A stretch of 60,779 bases of DNA from an uncultured Aquimarina sp. (GCA_947495425.1 CANLYR010000024.1:1-60779); one strand, 5' to 3'; shown: positions 1-10,140, counted from the first letter of the stretch. Program-made: numbers and translations. Notes: generated by a model from the sequence alone, not told the origin.

Positions 1-638
1 AGATAAGGGTTTTTAGAAGCTAAAGCGAAATGCACTAAAGTGCATAGTTTTAACTACTTTTGAGACCAATAAAATAGTACCACAACTTATCCTTTGAATC
101 TATTCGATCATCCTACCTAGGCAGACACAGCGAGATCTGAATGTTTCTGGGCAAGCCGCGAGAGCTTGAGCCTTTTTTAGCATGCCTCTTGGGCTTTCTT
201 TATAAAGCATATGCAATTTTTCTTTTTTAAACTTTAATGGGCAGATTACCAACTATATCTCTGGCGATCATATGATATACTATATAGACTTCAGTTTTTA
301 CTTGGATTTTCAAGAAAATCTATCCAAAGTTTAATACAATCCAAAGCGTCATATAAAAAGGCAATAGTCATTTTTTTCTAGTGATATTAAATTTTGTGTT
401 GCTAGAAAATCATATATAGTAGTTGTCAATTGCTAATTTCAAAAAAATATGTTTTTATTATAAAAAACCCTAAAAATAATCTAAAGTCACTGCAAATTGC
501 ATATTTTGCAAATCAAAATTGTAATATATACTCTTTTTTTAAGTCTAATAATAAATTAACTAGAGGATTGACAATGCAAAAGCATATGCACATACAATTG
601 CTATGCCTTATCATGATCTCTGGCAATACCATAAATGC
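1..638. other. Non-coding leader region at the window start
   Basis: No convincing gene is visible. The stretch is very AT-rich, apart from one less AT-rich block at about 113-200 that resembles an intergenic repeat seen again near 39311-39400 (listed separately). A short frame at 430-642 starts with TTG and has low-complexity content, so I do not accept it. The last ~100 bases before 639 probably carry the promoter of the M61 peptidase gene, but I see no clear TAnnTTTG box. Confidence 0.5.
113..200. repeat. Dispersed intergenic repeat, family A copy 1
   Basis: The core reads GGCAGACACAGCGAGATCTG, followed by GCAAGCCGCGAGAGCTTGAG and a final TTGGGCTTTC. The same order of words occurs at 39311-39400 (GGCAGATATAGCGAGATTTG, then TTGCCACGAAATCTT and TTGGGCTTCC), roughly 70 percent identical by eye. 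It is richer in GC than its surroundings and lies between genes. This fits a degenerate dispersed intergenic repeat of the kind common in flavobacteria. Confidence 0.6.
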
Positions 639-2516
639 ATGAAAAGTATAGTAGTAAATATTAGTATTGGTTTGTTGTTAATTGGATGCGGAACCAAGAA
701 CCCTGCAAACGATGTAGCAACGAATCTACCCATTACAACTTCTTTGGATTTAACTCAGATTAGTGATGATAAAGTTCCTGTTGTTATAAATCCGGGACGG
801 TTTGTTCAGGATTCTGTTACATATTACCTTCCAAAAGTAGTTCAGGGAACATATGCGGTAAGTGATTTTGGAAAGTTTGTAGATGATTTTAAAGCTTTTG
901 ATTATCAAGGCAACGAAATCAAAGTTGAAAAGAAAGATCCTAATACATGGCTCATTCCTAATGCAAAACAATTAGATAAGGTAAGCTATAAAGTGAATGA
1001 TACTTATGATATCGAAAATGCAGGTATAGAAACTCCTTTCTCTCCTTCGGGTACTAATATCGAACCCGAAAACTATGTCCTAAATTTACATGGTTTTATA
1101 GGGTATTTTGATGTGCTAAAAAACAACCAATATGCATTAGATGTTAAGGCACCTACTACAATGAAGAGAACTTCTGCATTACAAAAAATAGGTTCTGACA
1201 CCAATGAAGATGGTTCGATTACAACAGATAAATACTTTGCTTCTCGATACTTTGAAATTACTGATAACCCAATGATGTATGGGAACCTTGATATTGAAGA
1301 GTTCTTAGTTGGGGATATTAAAATAGTACTAAGTGTATATTCACCCAATAAAGTACATACAGCTTCAAAAATAAAAGAAACAGTATTTAAAATGATGAAG
1401 GCGCAAAAGGCATATCTGGGAGATGTCGATAGTACCCCTAGATATGATATTTACTTGTATTTGGCTTCTGGGGCTGAAGATGCTCCTACAGGTTTTGGAG
1501 CATTAGAGCATCATACCTCTACAGTAGTCGTACTGCCAGAACAAATACCCGATGAAGCACTAGCTTCTGCCATGATTGATGTCGTTTCGCATGAATTTTT
1601 TCATATTGTAACTCCGCTTAGTGTTCATTCTGAGGATGTACATTATTTTGACTATAATGATCCAACTTTTTCGAAACACTTATGGATGTATGAGGGTGTT
1701 ACAGAATATTTTGCTACACTATTTCAAGCCAATCAGGATTTGGTAGAAGAAAATGAGTTTTACGAAAAAATTATGGGCAAAATTCAAAGTGCAAGCGGGT
1801 TTGATGATACGATGAGTTTTACAGAAATGAGTGAAAACATATTAGAAGAACCATACGCTTCTAATTATATAAATGTTTATGAAAAAGGTGCTTTAATAGG
1901 TATGTGTATCGATATCTTGATGCGCGAAGAAAGTAACGGCAACCGAGGTATTTTATCATTAATGAAACAACTATCTTCAAAATACGGAAAAAATAAGCCT
2001 TTTGAAGATGATAAAATTATAGCCGAAATAGCAGCAATGACATATCCGTCGGTAGGAGAGTTTTTAAAAACACATGTAGTAGCAGGTACTCCTATAAATT
2101 ATGAAGAGTTTTTTAAGAAAGTAGGACTTACCATAATGTCAGACCGAATAGAAACGGACTACGTTCAAAATGCTGGCGCGCTGATTTTTGGTGGAAATCA
2201 AGAAAAGGGAACCATCTTTTTTACAGAGTTAGTTTTGGATAATAGCTTCTGGGTTGAAAATGGAGTACAACCCAATGATGAACTTGTTGAAATTAACGGT
2301 AAAAAGCTCACTATTCAGAATGCTAATGCTGTTATCGGAGCTGCTTTACAGTGGCAAGTTGGTGATGAAGTAGAGGTAAAGTTGAATAGAATAGGAAAAG
2401 AAATAGTCATCAAAACAAAACTGACTCAATCTTTTACCAAAGGCAAAAAACTCGTAGCAGCAGATAATCCATCTAAAAATCAATTAGCGCTAAGAAAAGT
2501 ATGGATAAAAGGATAG
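639..2516 (+). CDS. M61-family peptidase lipoprotein with PDZ domain
   Basis: Predicted 625-aa secreted metallopeptidase of the glycyl aminopeptidase (M61) family. The ATG at 639 is chosen because it gives a lipoprotein signal (hydrophobic stretch ending LLIGC, lipid Cys at residue 17); an upstream in-frame start at 603 would add 12 residues that spoil it. An N-terminal beta-rich region is followed by the zinc motif HEFFH (H318, E319, H322) and a downstream Glu in WMYEGVTEY (about 352), both hallmarks of M61. A C-terminal PDZ-like segment contains NGVQPNDELVEINGKKL. The protein is probably anchored in the outer or inner membrane facing the periplasm. The gene stands alone; the substrate is unknown. 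Confidence 0.85.
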   Translation: MKSIVVNISIGLLLIGCGTKNPANDVATNLPITTSLDLTQISDDKVPVVINPGRFVQDSVTYYLPKVVQGTYAVSDFGKFVDDFKAFDYQGNEIKVEKKDPNTWLIPNAKQLDKVSYKVNDTYDIENAGIETPFSPSGTNIEPENYVLNLHGFIGYFDVLKNNQYALDVKAPTTMKRTSALQKIGSDTNEDGSITTDKYFASRYFEITDNPMMYGNLDIEEFLVGDIKIVLSVYSPNKVHTASKIKETVFKMMKAQKAYLGDVDSTPRYDIYLYLASGAEDAPTGFGALEHHTSTVVVLPEQIPDEALASAMIDVVSHEFFHIVTPLSVHSEDVHYFDYNDPTFSKHLWMYEGVTEYFATLFQANQDLVEENEFYEKIMGKIQSASGFDDTMSFTEMSENILEEPYASNYINVYEKGALIGMCIDILMREESNGNRGILSLMKQLSSKYGKNKPFEDDKIIAEIAAMTYPSVGEFLKTHVVAGTPINYEEFFKKVGLTIMSDRIETDYVQNAGALIFGGNQEKGTIFFTELVLDNSFWVENGVQPNDELVEINGKKLTIQNANAVIGAALQWQVGDEVEVKLNRIGKEIVIKTKLTQSFTKGKKLVAADNPSKNQLALRKVWIKG

Positions 2517-2871
2517 AGAATCATAAAGAAATGACGTACGAAGTATACGATACGAAGTAATATAATTTATTGCTGTAAACGTCTAAAATTTTAGTATACT
2601 AAACTTAGGTTTGGAACGCCACAAATTATTTTGAACTGAAATATGAATTAATAAAATTTATTCCGGTTTAAAACTATAGTAAAACATATCGTATATCATA
2701 TTTCTCATACTTGAAGTCACTTTCATAAAGTTTCAATACACAGTATAGGCTAAACGACTGCATACCAAATAATCAACAAAATTCGTTTTCGATTTGTTAA
2801 TTACTTTGTAGAGTGGCTATTTTTATTCTGTAAGTGAAACCTTATATTAGCCTGCATTGTACCCAAAATTT
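2517..2871. other. Intergenic region upstream of parE
   Basis: No gene seen in about 355 bases. A small imperfect repeat (TACGAAGTA twice) lies at about 2537-2560. A possible promoter for parE is TTTG followed 21 bases later by TATTTTTA near 2797-2828, an imperfect match to the Bacteroidetes pattern. Confidence 0.35.
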
Positions 2872-4731
2872 ATGAGTAAAGAAACCAAATATACCGAAGA
2901 TAATATACGATCCCTCGACTGGAAAGAACACATCCGTATGCGACCAGGAATGTATATTGGTAAACTAGGAGATGGATCATCTGCTGATGATGGAATCTAT
3001 ATTCTATTAAAAGAAGTTCTCGATAATTCGATTGATGAATATGTAATGGGAGCCGGTAAAACAATAGAAATTTCTATTCAGGGTGATAAAGTAAATGTTA
3101 GAGACTATGGTCGTGGGATTCCTTTAGGAAAAGTAGTAGATGTAGTTTCTAAAATGAATACCGGAGGTAAATACGATTCTCGAGCTTTTAAAAAATCGGT
3201 GGGATTAAACGGTGTAGGTACCAAAGCAGTAAATGCATTATCTGCATTTTTTAAAGTAGAATCTACCAGAGATGGTAAATCAGCGGCTGCAGAATTCGAA
3301 AAAGGAAATTTAACAAACCAAGAATCTTTAGAAGAAACTTCTCGACGTCGTGGTACAAAAGTATCATTCATTCCCGATGAAACGATTTTTAAGAATTTTA
3401 AATACAGAACAGAGTACGTAGCAAAAATGCTAAAAAACTACGTATATCTTAATCCAGGATTGACTATTATCTTCAATGGAGAGAAGTATTTTTCTGAAAA
3501 TGGATTAAAAGACCTTCTCTCTGATAATATCAATCAAGATGATCGATTATATACGATCATTCATCTCAAAGGAGACGATATTGAAGTTGCCCTGACTCAT
3601 AGTAAAACGCAATATAGTGAAGAATATCACTCTTTTGTAAACGGACAACACACGACGCAAGGAGGAACACACCAGGCCGCTTTTCGCGAAGCTATAGTAA
3701 AAACAATTAGAGAATATTATGGCAAAAATTATGAAGCTAGTGATATTCGTAAGTCAATTGTTTCTGCAATAAGTATCAAGGTTATGGAGCCTGTTTTTGA
3801 GAGTCAAACCAAAACAAAACTAGGTTCGACCGATATGGGAGGAGATTTGCCTACCGTGAGAACGTACATTAATGATTTTGTTAAAAATAAACTTGATAAC
3901 TTTTTACATAAAAATCCAAATACGGCAGAGAGTCTACAGCGCAAAATATTACAAGCAGAGCGGGAGCGTAAAGATTTATCAGGAATTCGAAAACTTGCCA
4001 AAGAACGCGCTAAGAAAGCAAGTTTGCATAATAAAAAATTAAGAGATTGCCGAGTTCATCTTACCGATAGTAAGAAAGATCGTAATCTAGAGAGTACATT
4101 ATTTATTACCGAGGGAGATTCTGCAAGTGGATCGATAACCAAATCCCGAGATGTAAATACACAAGCAGTTTTTAGTTTACGAGGAAAACCATTAAACTGC
4201 TATAATATGTCTAAAAAGATTGTATACGAGAATGAAGAATTCAATCTTTTACAAGCGGCATTAAATATTGAAGAATCACTAGAAGATCTTCGATACAATA
4301 ACATTGTGATCGCTACAGATGCCGACGTAGACGGTATGCATATACGATTATTATTAATTACATTCTTTTTACAATTTTTTCCTGAAGTGATTAAAGAAGG
4401 GCATTTGTTTATCCTTCAGACCCCTTTATTTAGAGTAAGAAATAAAAAAGAAACAATCTATTGCTATTCTGAGCAAGAAAGAAGAGATGCTATCGCAAAA
4501 TTATCTGGAAAACCAGAAATCACACGATTTAAAGGATTAGGTGAAATATCGCCAGATGAGTTTGTACATTTTATAGGTGATGATATCCGTCTGGATCCTA
4601 TCATGTTGGATAAAGATAAATCTATAGAAGAGTTGTTATCTTTTTATATGGGAAAAAATACCCCAAAACGACAAGAGTTTATCATAGATAATCTAAAGGT
4701 AGAATTAGATGCAATAGAGGAAGAGTTATAG
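2872..4731 (+). CDS. parE: DNA topoisomerase IV subunit B (ParE)
   Basis: ATPase subunit of topoisomerase IV (about 619 aa), which with ParC decatenates daughter chromosomes. The GHKL ATPase is shown by [10 protein letters not shown] (N-box), YGRGIPLG and [13 protein letters not shown] in the first 130 residues. The TOPRIM domain is shown by EGDSASGS and the metal-binding DADVDGMH. The length and the lack of the long GyrB insert, together with parC 110 bp downstream, argue for ParE rather than GyrB. I start at the ATG at 2872; the frame is open upstream to a TTG at 2857, which would add five residues untypical of the family. Confidence 0.95.
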   Translation: MSKETKYTEDNIRSLDWKEHIRMRPGMYIGKLGDGSSADDGIYILLKEVLDNSIDEYVMGAGKTIEISIQGDKVNVRDYGRGIPLGKVVDVVSKMNTGGKYDSRAFKKSVGLNGVGTKAVNALSAFFKVESTRDGKSAAAEFEKGNLTNQESLEETSRRRGTKVSFIPDETIFKNFKYRTEYVAKMLKNYVYLNPGLTIIFNGEKYFSENGLKDLLSDNINQDDRLYTIIHLKGDDIEVALTHSKTQYSEEYHSFVNGQHTTQGGTHQAAFREAIVKTIREYYGKNYEASDIRKSIVSAISIKVMEPVFESQTKTKLGSTDMGGDLPTVRTYINDFVKNKLDNFLHKNPNTAESLQRKILQAERERKDLSGIRKLAKERAKKASLHNKKLRDCRVHLTDSKKDRNLESTLFITEGDSASGSITKSRDVNTQAVFSLRGKPLNCYNMSKKIVYENEEFNLLQAALNIEESLEDLRYNNIVIATDADVDGMHIRLLLITFFLQFFPEVIKEGHLFILQTPLFRVRNKKETIYCYSEQERRDAIAKLSGKPEITRFKGLGEISPDEFVHFIGDDIRLDPIMLDKDKSIEELLSFYMGKNTPKRQEFIIDNLKVELDAIEEEL

Positions 4732-4842
4732 GAAATTATGATTTATGAATTACGAGTTATGCAAATTGAAGAACGTTAATTTCCACTTTGGCACTCTGTA
4801 ACTTTGAAACGTACACAATAAGCCCCTAAATTATATATAGAT

Positions 4843-7488
4843 TTGGAAAACGAAAACGAAGAATTACATTACGACTCAACTCCCGAAAATCACCAACCCC
4901 AAGAAGTGATTACTAAGGTTACAGGAATGTATAAAGACTGGTTTCTGGATTATGCATCTTATGTAATCCTCGAAAGAGCTGTACCTGCTATTGAAGATGG
5001 TTTGAAGCCTGTACAACGCCGTATTCTTCATTCTATGAAGGATCTCGATGACGGTCGATATAATAAAGTAGCTAATATCGTAGGACATACGATGCAATAT
5101 CACCCACATGGGGATGCGAGTATTGCAGATGCAATGGTGCAGGTTGGGCAAAGAGAATTGCTCATTGATATGCAGGGTAACTGGGGTAATATCCTAACAG
5201 GAGACAGAGCGGCAGCTTCAAGGTATATCGAAGCACGTTTGTCTAAGTTTGCCTTGGATGTAGTATACAATCCCAAAGTGACTGATTGGCAACTATCGTA
5301 TGATGGACGTAAAAAGGAGCCAATTAATCTTCCGGTTAAATTTCCACTATTACTAGCACAAGGAGCAGAAGGGATTGCAGTTGGGCTGAGCACAAAGATT
5401 CTTCCGCATAATTTTATAGAATTAATAGAAGCTTCTATTAAACATTTGCAAGGAAAACGATTTACTATTTTACCAGATTTTCCAACTTCGGGCATTGCAG
5501 ATTTCACCAACTATAATGATGGCAATCGAGGAGGAAAGGTTCGGGTACGTGCAAAGATCTCTCAACTAGATAAAAATACATTAGTAATCAACGAGATTCC
5601 TTTTTCTACTACAACGACAACTTTAATTGATTCTGTGTTGAAAGCAAATGAAAAAGGGAAGATCAAAATCAAAAAAATTGAAGATAACACAGCCGCTGTT
5701 GTCGAAATATTAGTGCACCTTCCTTCTGGAATTTCACCAGATAAAACTATAGATGCACTATACGCTTTTACGAATTGTGAAGTTTCTATTTCACCATTAG
5801 GTTGTGTTATTGAAGATAATAAGCCAAATTTTATTGGAGTATCAGAAATGTTACGTCGATCTACTGATAATACAGTAGACTTATTAAAAAAAGAACTTGA
5901 AATTCAGTTAGAAGAATTACAAGAGCAATGGCATTTTGCATCGCTAGAAAGAATATTTATCGAAAAACGTATCTATCGAGATATTGAAGAAGTAGAAACT
6001 TGGGAAGGAGTTATTGAGGCTATTGACAAAGGGCTTAAACCACATATCAAACATCTTAAAAGAGCTGTGACCGAAGAGGATATTGTGCGTTTAACAGAGA
6101 TTCGTATTAAACGTATTTCTAAATTTGATATTGACAAAGCGCAGCAAAAAATTGAAGCATTAGAGGCTGATATCGCTCAGGTAAAGCATCACCTAGAGCA
6201 TCTTATCGAGTTTGCAATTGATTATTTTAAGAGATTGAAAACTACATATGGTAAGGGTAAAGAACGTAAAACAGAAATTAAAATTTTTGATGACATCGAA
6301 GCGACCAAAGTGGTCATTCGTAATACAAAGCTTTATGTCAATAGAGAGGAAGGTTTTATTGGTACCTCATTGCGTAAAGATGAATATGTTACCGACTGTG
6401 CTGATATTGATGATATTATCTGCTTTACTGCCGAAGGAAAATTAATGATTACCAAAGTTGGGGCAAAAACATTCATCGGTAAAGATATTATTCATGTAGC
6501 TGTCTTTAAGAAAAAAGACAAACGCACGATCTATAATTTGATTTATCAGGATGGTAAGGGAGGTGCATCCTATGTAAAAAGATTTGCTGTAACTAGTATT
6601 ACCAGAGATAAAGAATATGATCTCGCTCAAGGGAAAAAAGGATCAAAAATCACATACTTTTCGGCAAATCCAAATGGAGAAGCCGAGGTGATTACCATTT
6701 TTTTAAGACAAGCCGGAAGTATTAAAAAATTAAAATTTGATTTAGATTTTTCAGATTTATTAATCAAAGGTAGAGGAGTAAAAGGTAACATTGTTACCAA
6801 ATATAATATCAAACGCATTGAGCTAAAAGAACAAGGAGTTTCTACATTAAAACCACGTAAAATATGGTTTGACGATACGATTCAACGACTCAATGTGGAT
6901 GGGCGAGGAGAATTACTAGGTGAATTTAGAGGAGAAGATCGACTCTTGGTTATTACCCAAAAAGGATATGCCAAGACGATTGTTCCCGAAATGACCTTGC
7001 ATTTTAGTGCTGATATGGTTGTTCTGGAAAAATGGAAACCAAAAAAACCAATATCTGCTGTTTATTGGGATGGAGAAAAAGAACGATATTATGTAAAACG
7101 TTTTCTTATTGAAAATCCAGAACGTGAAGAAAATTTTATTTCAGAACATCCAAAATCATTTCTTGAAGTCGTTTCAACGGATTATTTGCCAATGGCCGAA
7201 ATAGTATTCAGTAAATTAAGAGGAAAAGATCAGCGCCCTAATGAAAAACTAAATTTAGAAGAATTCATTGCTGTTAAAGGGTTAAAAGCACTTGGAAATC
7301 AATTGACTACACACAAGGTGAAACAGATTAATTTATTAGAATCCTTGCCATATGATGAACCAGAACCTACTCCGGCTGAAGAAATAGAGGTCGTTGAGGA
7401 AGAAAATGTTTCATCATCTGATACTCCTAATACTGAATCAGATGGTATTATAAATACAAAAGATGATGACCAGCCAACTTTATTTTAA
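4843..7488 (+). CDS. parC: DNA topoisomerase IV subunit A (ParC)
   Basis: Breakage-reunion subunit of topoisomerase IV (881 aa). The winged-helix/tower core carries AAASRYIEARL with the catalytic Tyr at residue 128, preceded by the QRDR-type stretch HPHGDASIADAM. The C-terminal part (from about residue 490) is a beta-pinwheel DNA-wrapping domain, ending in an acidic low-complexity tail. The first usable start is TTG at 4843; the next Met is residue 28, inside the conserved KVTGMYKDW block, so a TTG start is the best reading. It lies 110 bp after parE and is probably cotranscribed. Confidence 0.94.
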   Translation: MENENEELHYDSTPENHQPQEVITKVTGMYKDWFLDYASYVILERAVPAIEDGLKPVQRRILHSMKDLDDGRYNKVANIVGHTMQYHPHGDASIADAMVQVGQRELLIDMQGNWGNILTGDRAAASRYIEARLSKFALDVVYNPKVTDWQLSYDGRKKEPINLPVKFPLLLAQGAEGIAVGLSTKILPHNFIELIEASIKHLQGKRFTILPDFPTSGIADFTNYNDGNRGGKVRVRAKISQLDKNTLVINEIPFSTTTTTLIDSVLKANEKGKIKIKKIEDNTAAVVEILVHLPSGISPDKTIDALYAFTNCEVSISPLGCVIEDNKPNFIGVSEMLRRSTDNTVDLLKKELEIQLEELQEQWHFASLERIFIEKRIYRDIEEVETWEGVIEAIDKGLKPHIKHLKRAVTEEDIVRLTEIRIKRISKFDIDKAQQKIEALEADIAQVKHHLEHLIEFAIDYFKRLKTTYGKGKERKTEIKIFDDIEATKVVIRNTKLYVNREEGFIGTSLRKDEYVTDCADIDDIICFTAEGKLMITKVGAKTFIGKDIIHVAVFKKKDKRTIYNLIYQDGKGGASYVKRFAVTSITRDKEYDLAQGKKGSKITYFSANPNGEAEVITIFLRQAGSIKKLKFDLDFSDLLIKGRGVKGNIVTKYNIKRIELKEQGVSTLKPRKIWFDDTIQRLNVDGRGELLGEFRGEDRLLVITQKGYAKTIVPEMTLHFSADMVVLEKWKPKKPISAVYWDGEKERYYVKRFLIENPEREENFISEHPKSFLEVVSTDYLPMAEIVFSKLRGKDQRPNEKLNLEEFIAVKGLKALGNQLTTHKVKQINLLESLPYDEPEPTPAEEIEVVEEENVSSSDTPNTESDGIINTKDDDQPTLF

Positions 7489-7709
7489 GTACATGTGATA
7501 GATATCAGAATCTTTTCATGAGTTTAAAATAAAATGTAAACCGCAAGGAAAACGTTTATAAAAGATGTATTGATGAAGGCAATGCCCATCCCTATTCGGA
7601 AAATTGTGAGTTAAATGGCTTGCTTTTTTACTCTACAGGATTATCCGATAGCACTGGTCTTAAGGTAAGTCAGTTTCAATAGATTTTATCAATTTACACA
7701 TTAACCGGA
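7489..7709. other. Intergenic region with a possible gene remnant
   Basis: Between convergent parC and the phnA-like gene. A plus-strand frame at about 7550-7682 is open for some 45 codons, uses ordinary codons (it reads RKENVYKRCIDEGNAHPYSE at the start) and ends in TAG, but has no usable start; in-frame stops lie just upstream. It may be the tail of a decayed gene, or chance. I recognise no family. Confidence 0.3.
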
Positions 7710-8288
7710 TTATGTTTTTTTGACATATTTAGTGAGAATTACAATATGTTGACCATTAACACGACCTTCGATATGCTCTGGATTATCATAAACCAATGCT
7801 ATATTACGGACAGCAGTACCTCTTTTAGCTATAAAGCTAGCACCTTTTACAGCTAAATCTTTTATTAATACTACTGCATCGCCAGCCTCTAGGGTTGCGC
7901 CATTAACATCTATGTGTTTCACCATATCATCTGGATCATCCCCTTCTCCGGTAGCCTGAGCCCATGCCAGAGTATCTTCATCCAGATATAGCATATCTAA
8001 TAAATCTTGTGGCCAACTTTCTGATATTAAGCGGGTAAGCATTCTCCATGCCATCACCTGCACAGCGGGTACTTCACTCCACATATTATCATTAAGACAG
8101 CGCCAGTGATTAGGGTCTGTTTTATCAGGATCTTCAATTTGTTCAAGACAGGTTTCAGAAATTAGAATATGAGCATCTATTCCTGTCCCCGGAGATTTTG
8201 GCACTGTATAGACCTTTAGATTATCTGTTTCTCCGGATAATTCGCACACAGATCCGCTACGTTTTTTTAATTCTCTTTCTAGACTCAT
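7710..8288 (-). CDS. PhnA/YjdM-like zinc-ribbon protein
   Basis: 192-aa protein resembling the PhnA (YjdM) family. The N-terminal part keeps CELSGETDNLKVYTV and ILISETCLEQIE, corresponding to the zinc-ribbon region, though the Cys pairs are reduced. The middle has WRCLNDNMWSEVPAVQVMAW and the C-terminal 70 residues are the typical PhnA beta-barrel domain (AGDAVVLIKDLAVKG, and a GRVNGQHIVILTKYVKK end). Despite the name, the family is not established as a phosphonate hydrolase in most organisms, so no reaction is assigned. The gene appears monocistronic on the minus strand. Confidence 0.85.
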   Translation of the reverse strand: MSLERELKKRSGSVCELSGETDNLKVYTVPKSPGTGIDAHILISETCLEQIEDPDKTDPNHWRCLNDNMWSEVPAVQVMAWRMLTRLISESWPQDLLDMLYLDEDTLAWAQATGEGDDPDDMVKHIDVNGATLEAGDAVVLIKDLAVKGASFIAKRGTAVRNIALVYDNPEHIEGRVNGQHIVILTKYVKKT

Positions 8289-8338
8289 TGTATTAGCATT
8301 TGTACCTACTTTCTGTCTTAAATTACCAAGCTAATGGC

Positions 8339-9145
8339 TTAAATTTTCGTGTCACTTATTTTACTTTTTTTACGCAATTTAAAGTTTAAAAACTCTATAA
8401 ATAAGGAGAATGCTATGGTAAAGTATAGGTACCCCTTAGGTATTGTACCTACCTCACTATCAAGTATTTGTAAATGAGCCAAATGTGCTGCTTCTGCAAT
8501 TAACATAAACCCTATAAGGATTAAAAATGAAAGTCCAAGAATTTGAACAGATGGATGCTTATTTACAAAACGACCCACCGGAGTAGCAAATAACATCATG
8601 ATTACTACAGATATGACTACCGCAATAATCATTAATATTAAAGCATCATTAGGATCCTCACTAAGACCATTGGTCATACCCACAGCAGTAAGAATAGAAT
8701 CAAAAGAAAACACCACATTGATTAACGTAATTTGTACAATGGCATTAGATAATGTAGAGGAGCTTTTTGCTTTTAACTCTTTTTCTTCCTCTCCTTTTTC
8801 GTCTACTTTTTCATGAATTTCGTGTACACTTTTGTACAACAAAAAAATTCCTCCACCAAATAGAATTAGCGCTTGTCCACTAATTCCGGCCTGTATCCAA
8901 GGTAAATTAATATGCCAAAAAGGAGCTTCCATGGCGACCAACAATGAGATACCAAATAATAAAACAATCCGCATGACCATGGCGAGCACCAAACCAATAT
9001 TAGTAGCTCTTTTTTGTTGATTTTCTGGCAGCTTGCTAGATGCGATAGAAATAAAAATTATATTATCGATTCCCAATACAATTTCTAAAAAAGTTAAGGT
9101 TAATAAAGCGACCCATGCGTCTGCTGATGAAAAAATTTCAAACAT
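8339..9145 (-). CDS. TerC-family integral membrane protein
   Basis: 268-aa polytopic membrane protein of the TerC/YkoY family, linked in other bacteria to metal (manganese) export or cotranslational metalation of secreted enzymes. Seven or so hydrophobic segments are visible. Conserved acidic residues sit in helices: EIVLGIDNIIF (E21, D27) and VVFSFDSILTAVG (Asp near 149). A charged cytoplasmic loop (HEKVDEKGEEEKELKAK) lies in the middle. Its ATG overlaps the stop of the upstream lipoprotein gene by one base (TAATG), which implies translational coupling. Confidence 0.9.
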   Translation of the reverse strand: MFEIFSSADAWVALLTLTFLEIVLGIDNIIFISIASSKLPENQQKRATNIGLVLAMVMRIVLLFGISLLVAMEAPFWHINLPWIQAGISGQALILFGGGIFLLYKSVHEIHEKVDEKGEEEKELKAKSSSTLSNAIVQITLINVVFSFDSILTAVGMTNGLSEDPNDALILMIIAVVISVVIMMLFATPVGRFVNKHPSVQILGLSFLILIGFMLIAEAAHLAHLQILDSEVGTIPKGYLYFTIAFSLFIEFLNFKLRKKSKISDTKI

Positions 9146-9519
9146 TATTTTATTTTTTTGGCGGTTCCTCGTTGTTTATTGGCAGCACCTACTAATCCGT
9201 ATTCAAAGGTGTAGGTGTTTTTGTCTGTAGTTAAGATCTTCATGTGTATCGCTTTTTCTTCGGCCATACTCTTTGGATGTAGTTTTTGTACAATATATTC
9301 ACAATTATTAATCCAGCGAATTTTTGCAGTATCGCTTTTTCCTCTAAAATAATCTATCTCAATATTACCATTCCTAACAAAAGTAGTCTTTGCAAGCTCA
9401 CCATCGAGAAAGGTTTCAAATTCGAAAGTACCCGTATGATAATTTGTACAATCACGATCTTGTTGATAACAACCAACAATACAAAAGGCGATGAATACTA
9501 CGAAAGCTATTGGCTTCAT
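9145..9519 (-). CDS. Small lipoprotein, flavobacterial family upstream of terC
   Basis: About 124 aa. A hydrophobic N-terminus ending in CIVGC makes it a probable lipoprotein. The rest is a compact beta-rich domain with WINNCEYIVQKLHPKS and HMKILTTDKNTYTFEYGLVG. From memory, similar small flavobacterial proteins sometimes carry the automatic name DNA topoisomerase IV, which I regard as a neighbour-derived misnomer; nothing in the sequence supports enzyme activity. It overlaps the TerC start (TAATG), so the two are cotranslated. An alternative start two codons upstream (9525) is equally possible. Confidence 0.75.
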   Translation of the reverse strand: MKPIAFVVFIAFCIVGCYQQDRDCTNYHTGTFEFETFLDGELAKTTFVRNGNIEIDYFRGKSDTAKIRWINNCEYIVQKLHPKSMAEEKAIHMKILTTDKNTYTFEYGLVGAANKQRGTAKKIK

Positions 9520-9590
9520 ATACATTATAAAACTTAATAGCGAAAATAATTCTATTTACAGAAAGTTTATAATAAGGATAGGAAAAGTTG

Positions 9591-10064
9591 TTAAGATTTT
9601 TTCATCTGATAACTATCAAAACTACCATCGGTATAAAAAATAACGATACGATCAATGACCTCATTTGTAGATAATGATTTTGAAACCTTTTCTAGCGGTG
9701 TACTCTCTTGTTTATTAATGCTGTTTTCGATAGCAGGCTGTGAAAATAAATCATTCTCTGTTTCAGAAACAGAAGTAGGCGATTGTTGCAAATTGAGATA
9801 AGCTTCAACTTTTTTTTCTGTTGAGACATTATTTTCAGATTTGGGGAATGTTCCTTTTTCATACAATAACCATTGTAAATCTACATCGGTATACGCTTCG
9901 GTTATTTTCATCACAAAATCTAGGCTGGGTTTGTTTCTTCCACTTAGGATATGAGAAATAGAAGAGCGACCAACACCCATATAATCTGCAAAGGATGAAG
10001 CCGACACGGCATAATAATCCATGATTATTTGTATTCTTTTTCCAAAATCTTTATTGTTTACCAT
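9591..10064 (-). CDS. XRE-family helix-turn-helix transcriptional regulator
   Basis: 157-aa regulator. Residues 5-65 form a Cro/CI-type HTH: the recognition part reads SSFADYMGVGRSSISHILSG followed by RNKPSLDFVMKITEAY. The C-terminal half is low-complexity and polar, ending with DRIVIFYTDGSFDSYQ. Its start codon lies inside a near-perfect operator-like palindrome (10057-10070), and several more copies fill the divergent intergenic region, so it very probably represses itself and perhaps the divergent M14 peptidase gene. No prophage genes are adjacent. Confidence 0.85.
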   Translation of the reverse strand: MVNNKDFGKRIQIIMDYYAVSASSFADYMGVGRSSISHILSGRNKPSLDFVMKITEAYTDVDLQWLLYEKGTFPKSENNVSTEKKVEAYLNLQQSPTSVSETENDLFSQPAIENSINKQESTPLEKVSKSLSTNEVIDRIVIFYTDGSFDSYQMKKS

Positions 10065-10070
10065 TGTAAA
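10057..10070. promoter_or_regulatory. Operator-like palindrome over the XRE gene start codon
   Basis: TTTACCATTGTAAA differs from the perfect palindrome TTTACAATTGTAAA at one base. The CAT at 10062-10064 is the reverse complement of the regulator's ATG, so protein bound here would cover the start of its own gene. Confidence 0.6.
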
Positions 10071-10126
10071 CTAATTTAATTCCTTTAATTAATTACAAAG
10101 GTAAACAAATATGCGAGATAATACTG

Positions 10127-10140
10127 TTTACAATTGTAAA
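10127..10140. promoter_or_regulatory. Perfect 14-bp operator palindrome
   Basis: TTTACAATTGTAAA is fully self-complementary and is the consensus of the copies in this region. It lies 63 bp upstream of the XRE regulator's start codon. Confidence 0.65.

Noticed and set aside
430..642. 70-codon open frame before the M61 peptidase
   Set aside because: TTG start, AT-driven low-complexity content (Lys/Asn/Ile/Phe), overlaps the true start region of the next gene and matches nothing.
2857..2871. TTG start adding five residues to ParE
   Set aside because: The ATG at 2872 gives the family-typical N-terminus.
5100..5510. 136-codon minus-strand frame inside parC
   Set aside because: Shadow of the parC coding frame; parC is unambiguous.
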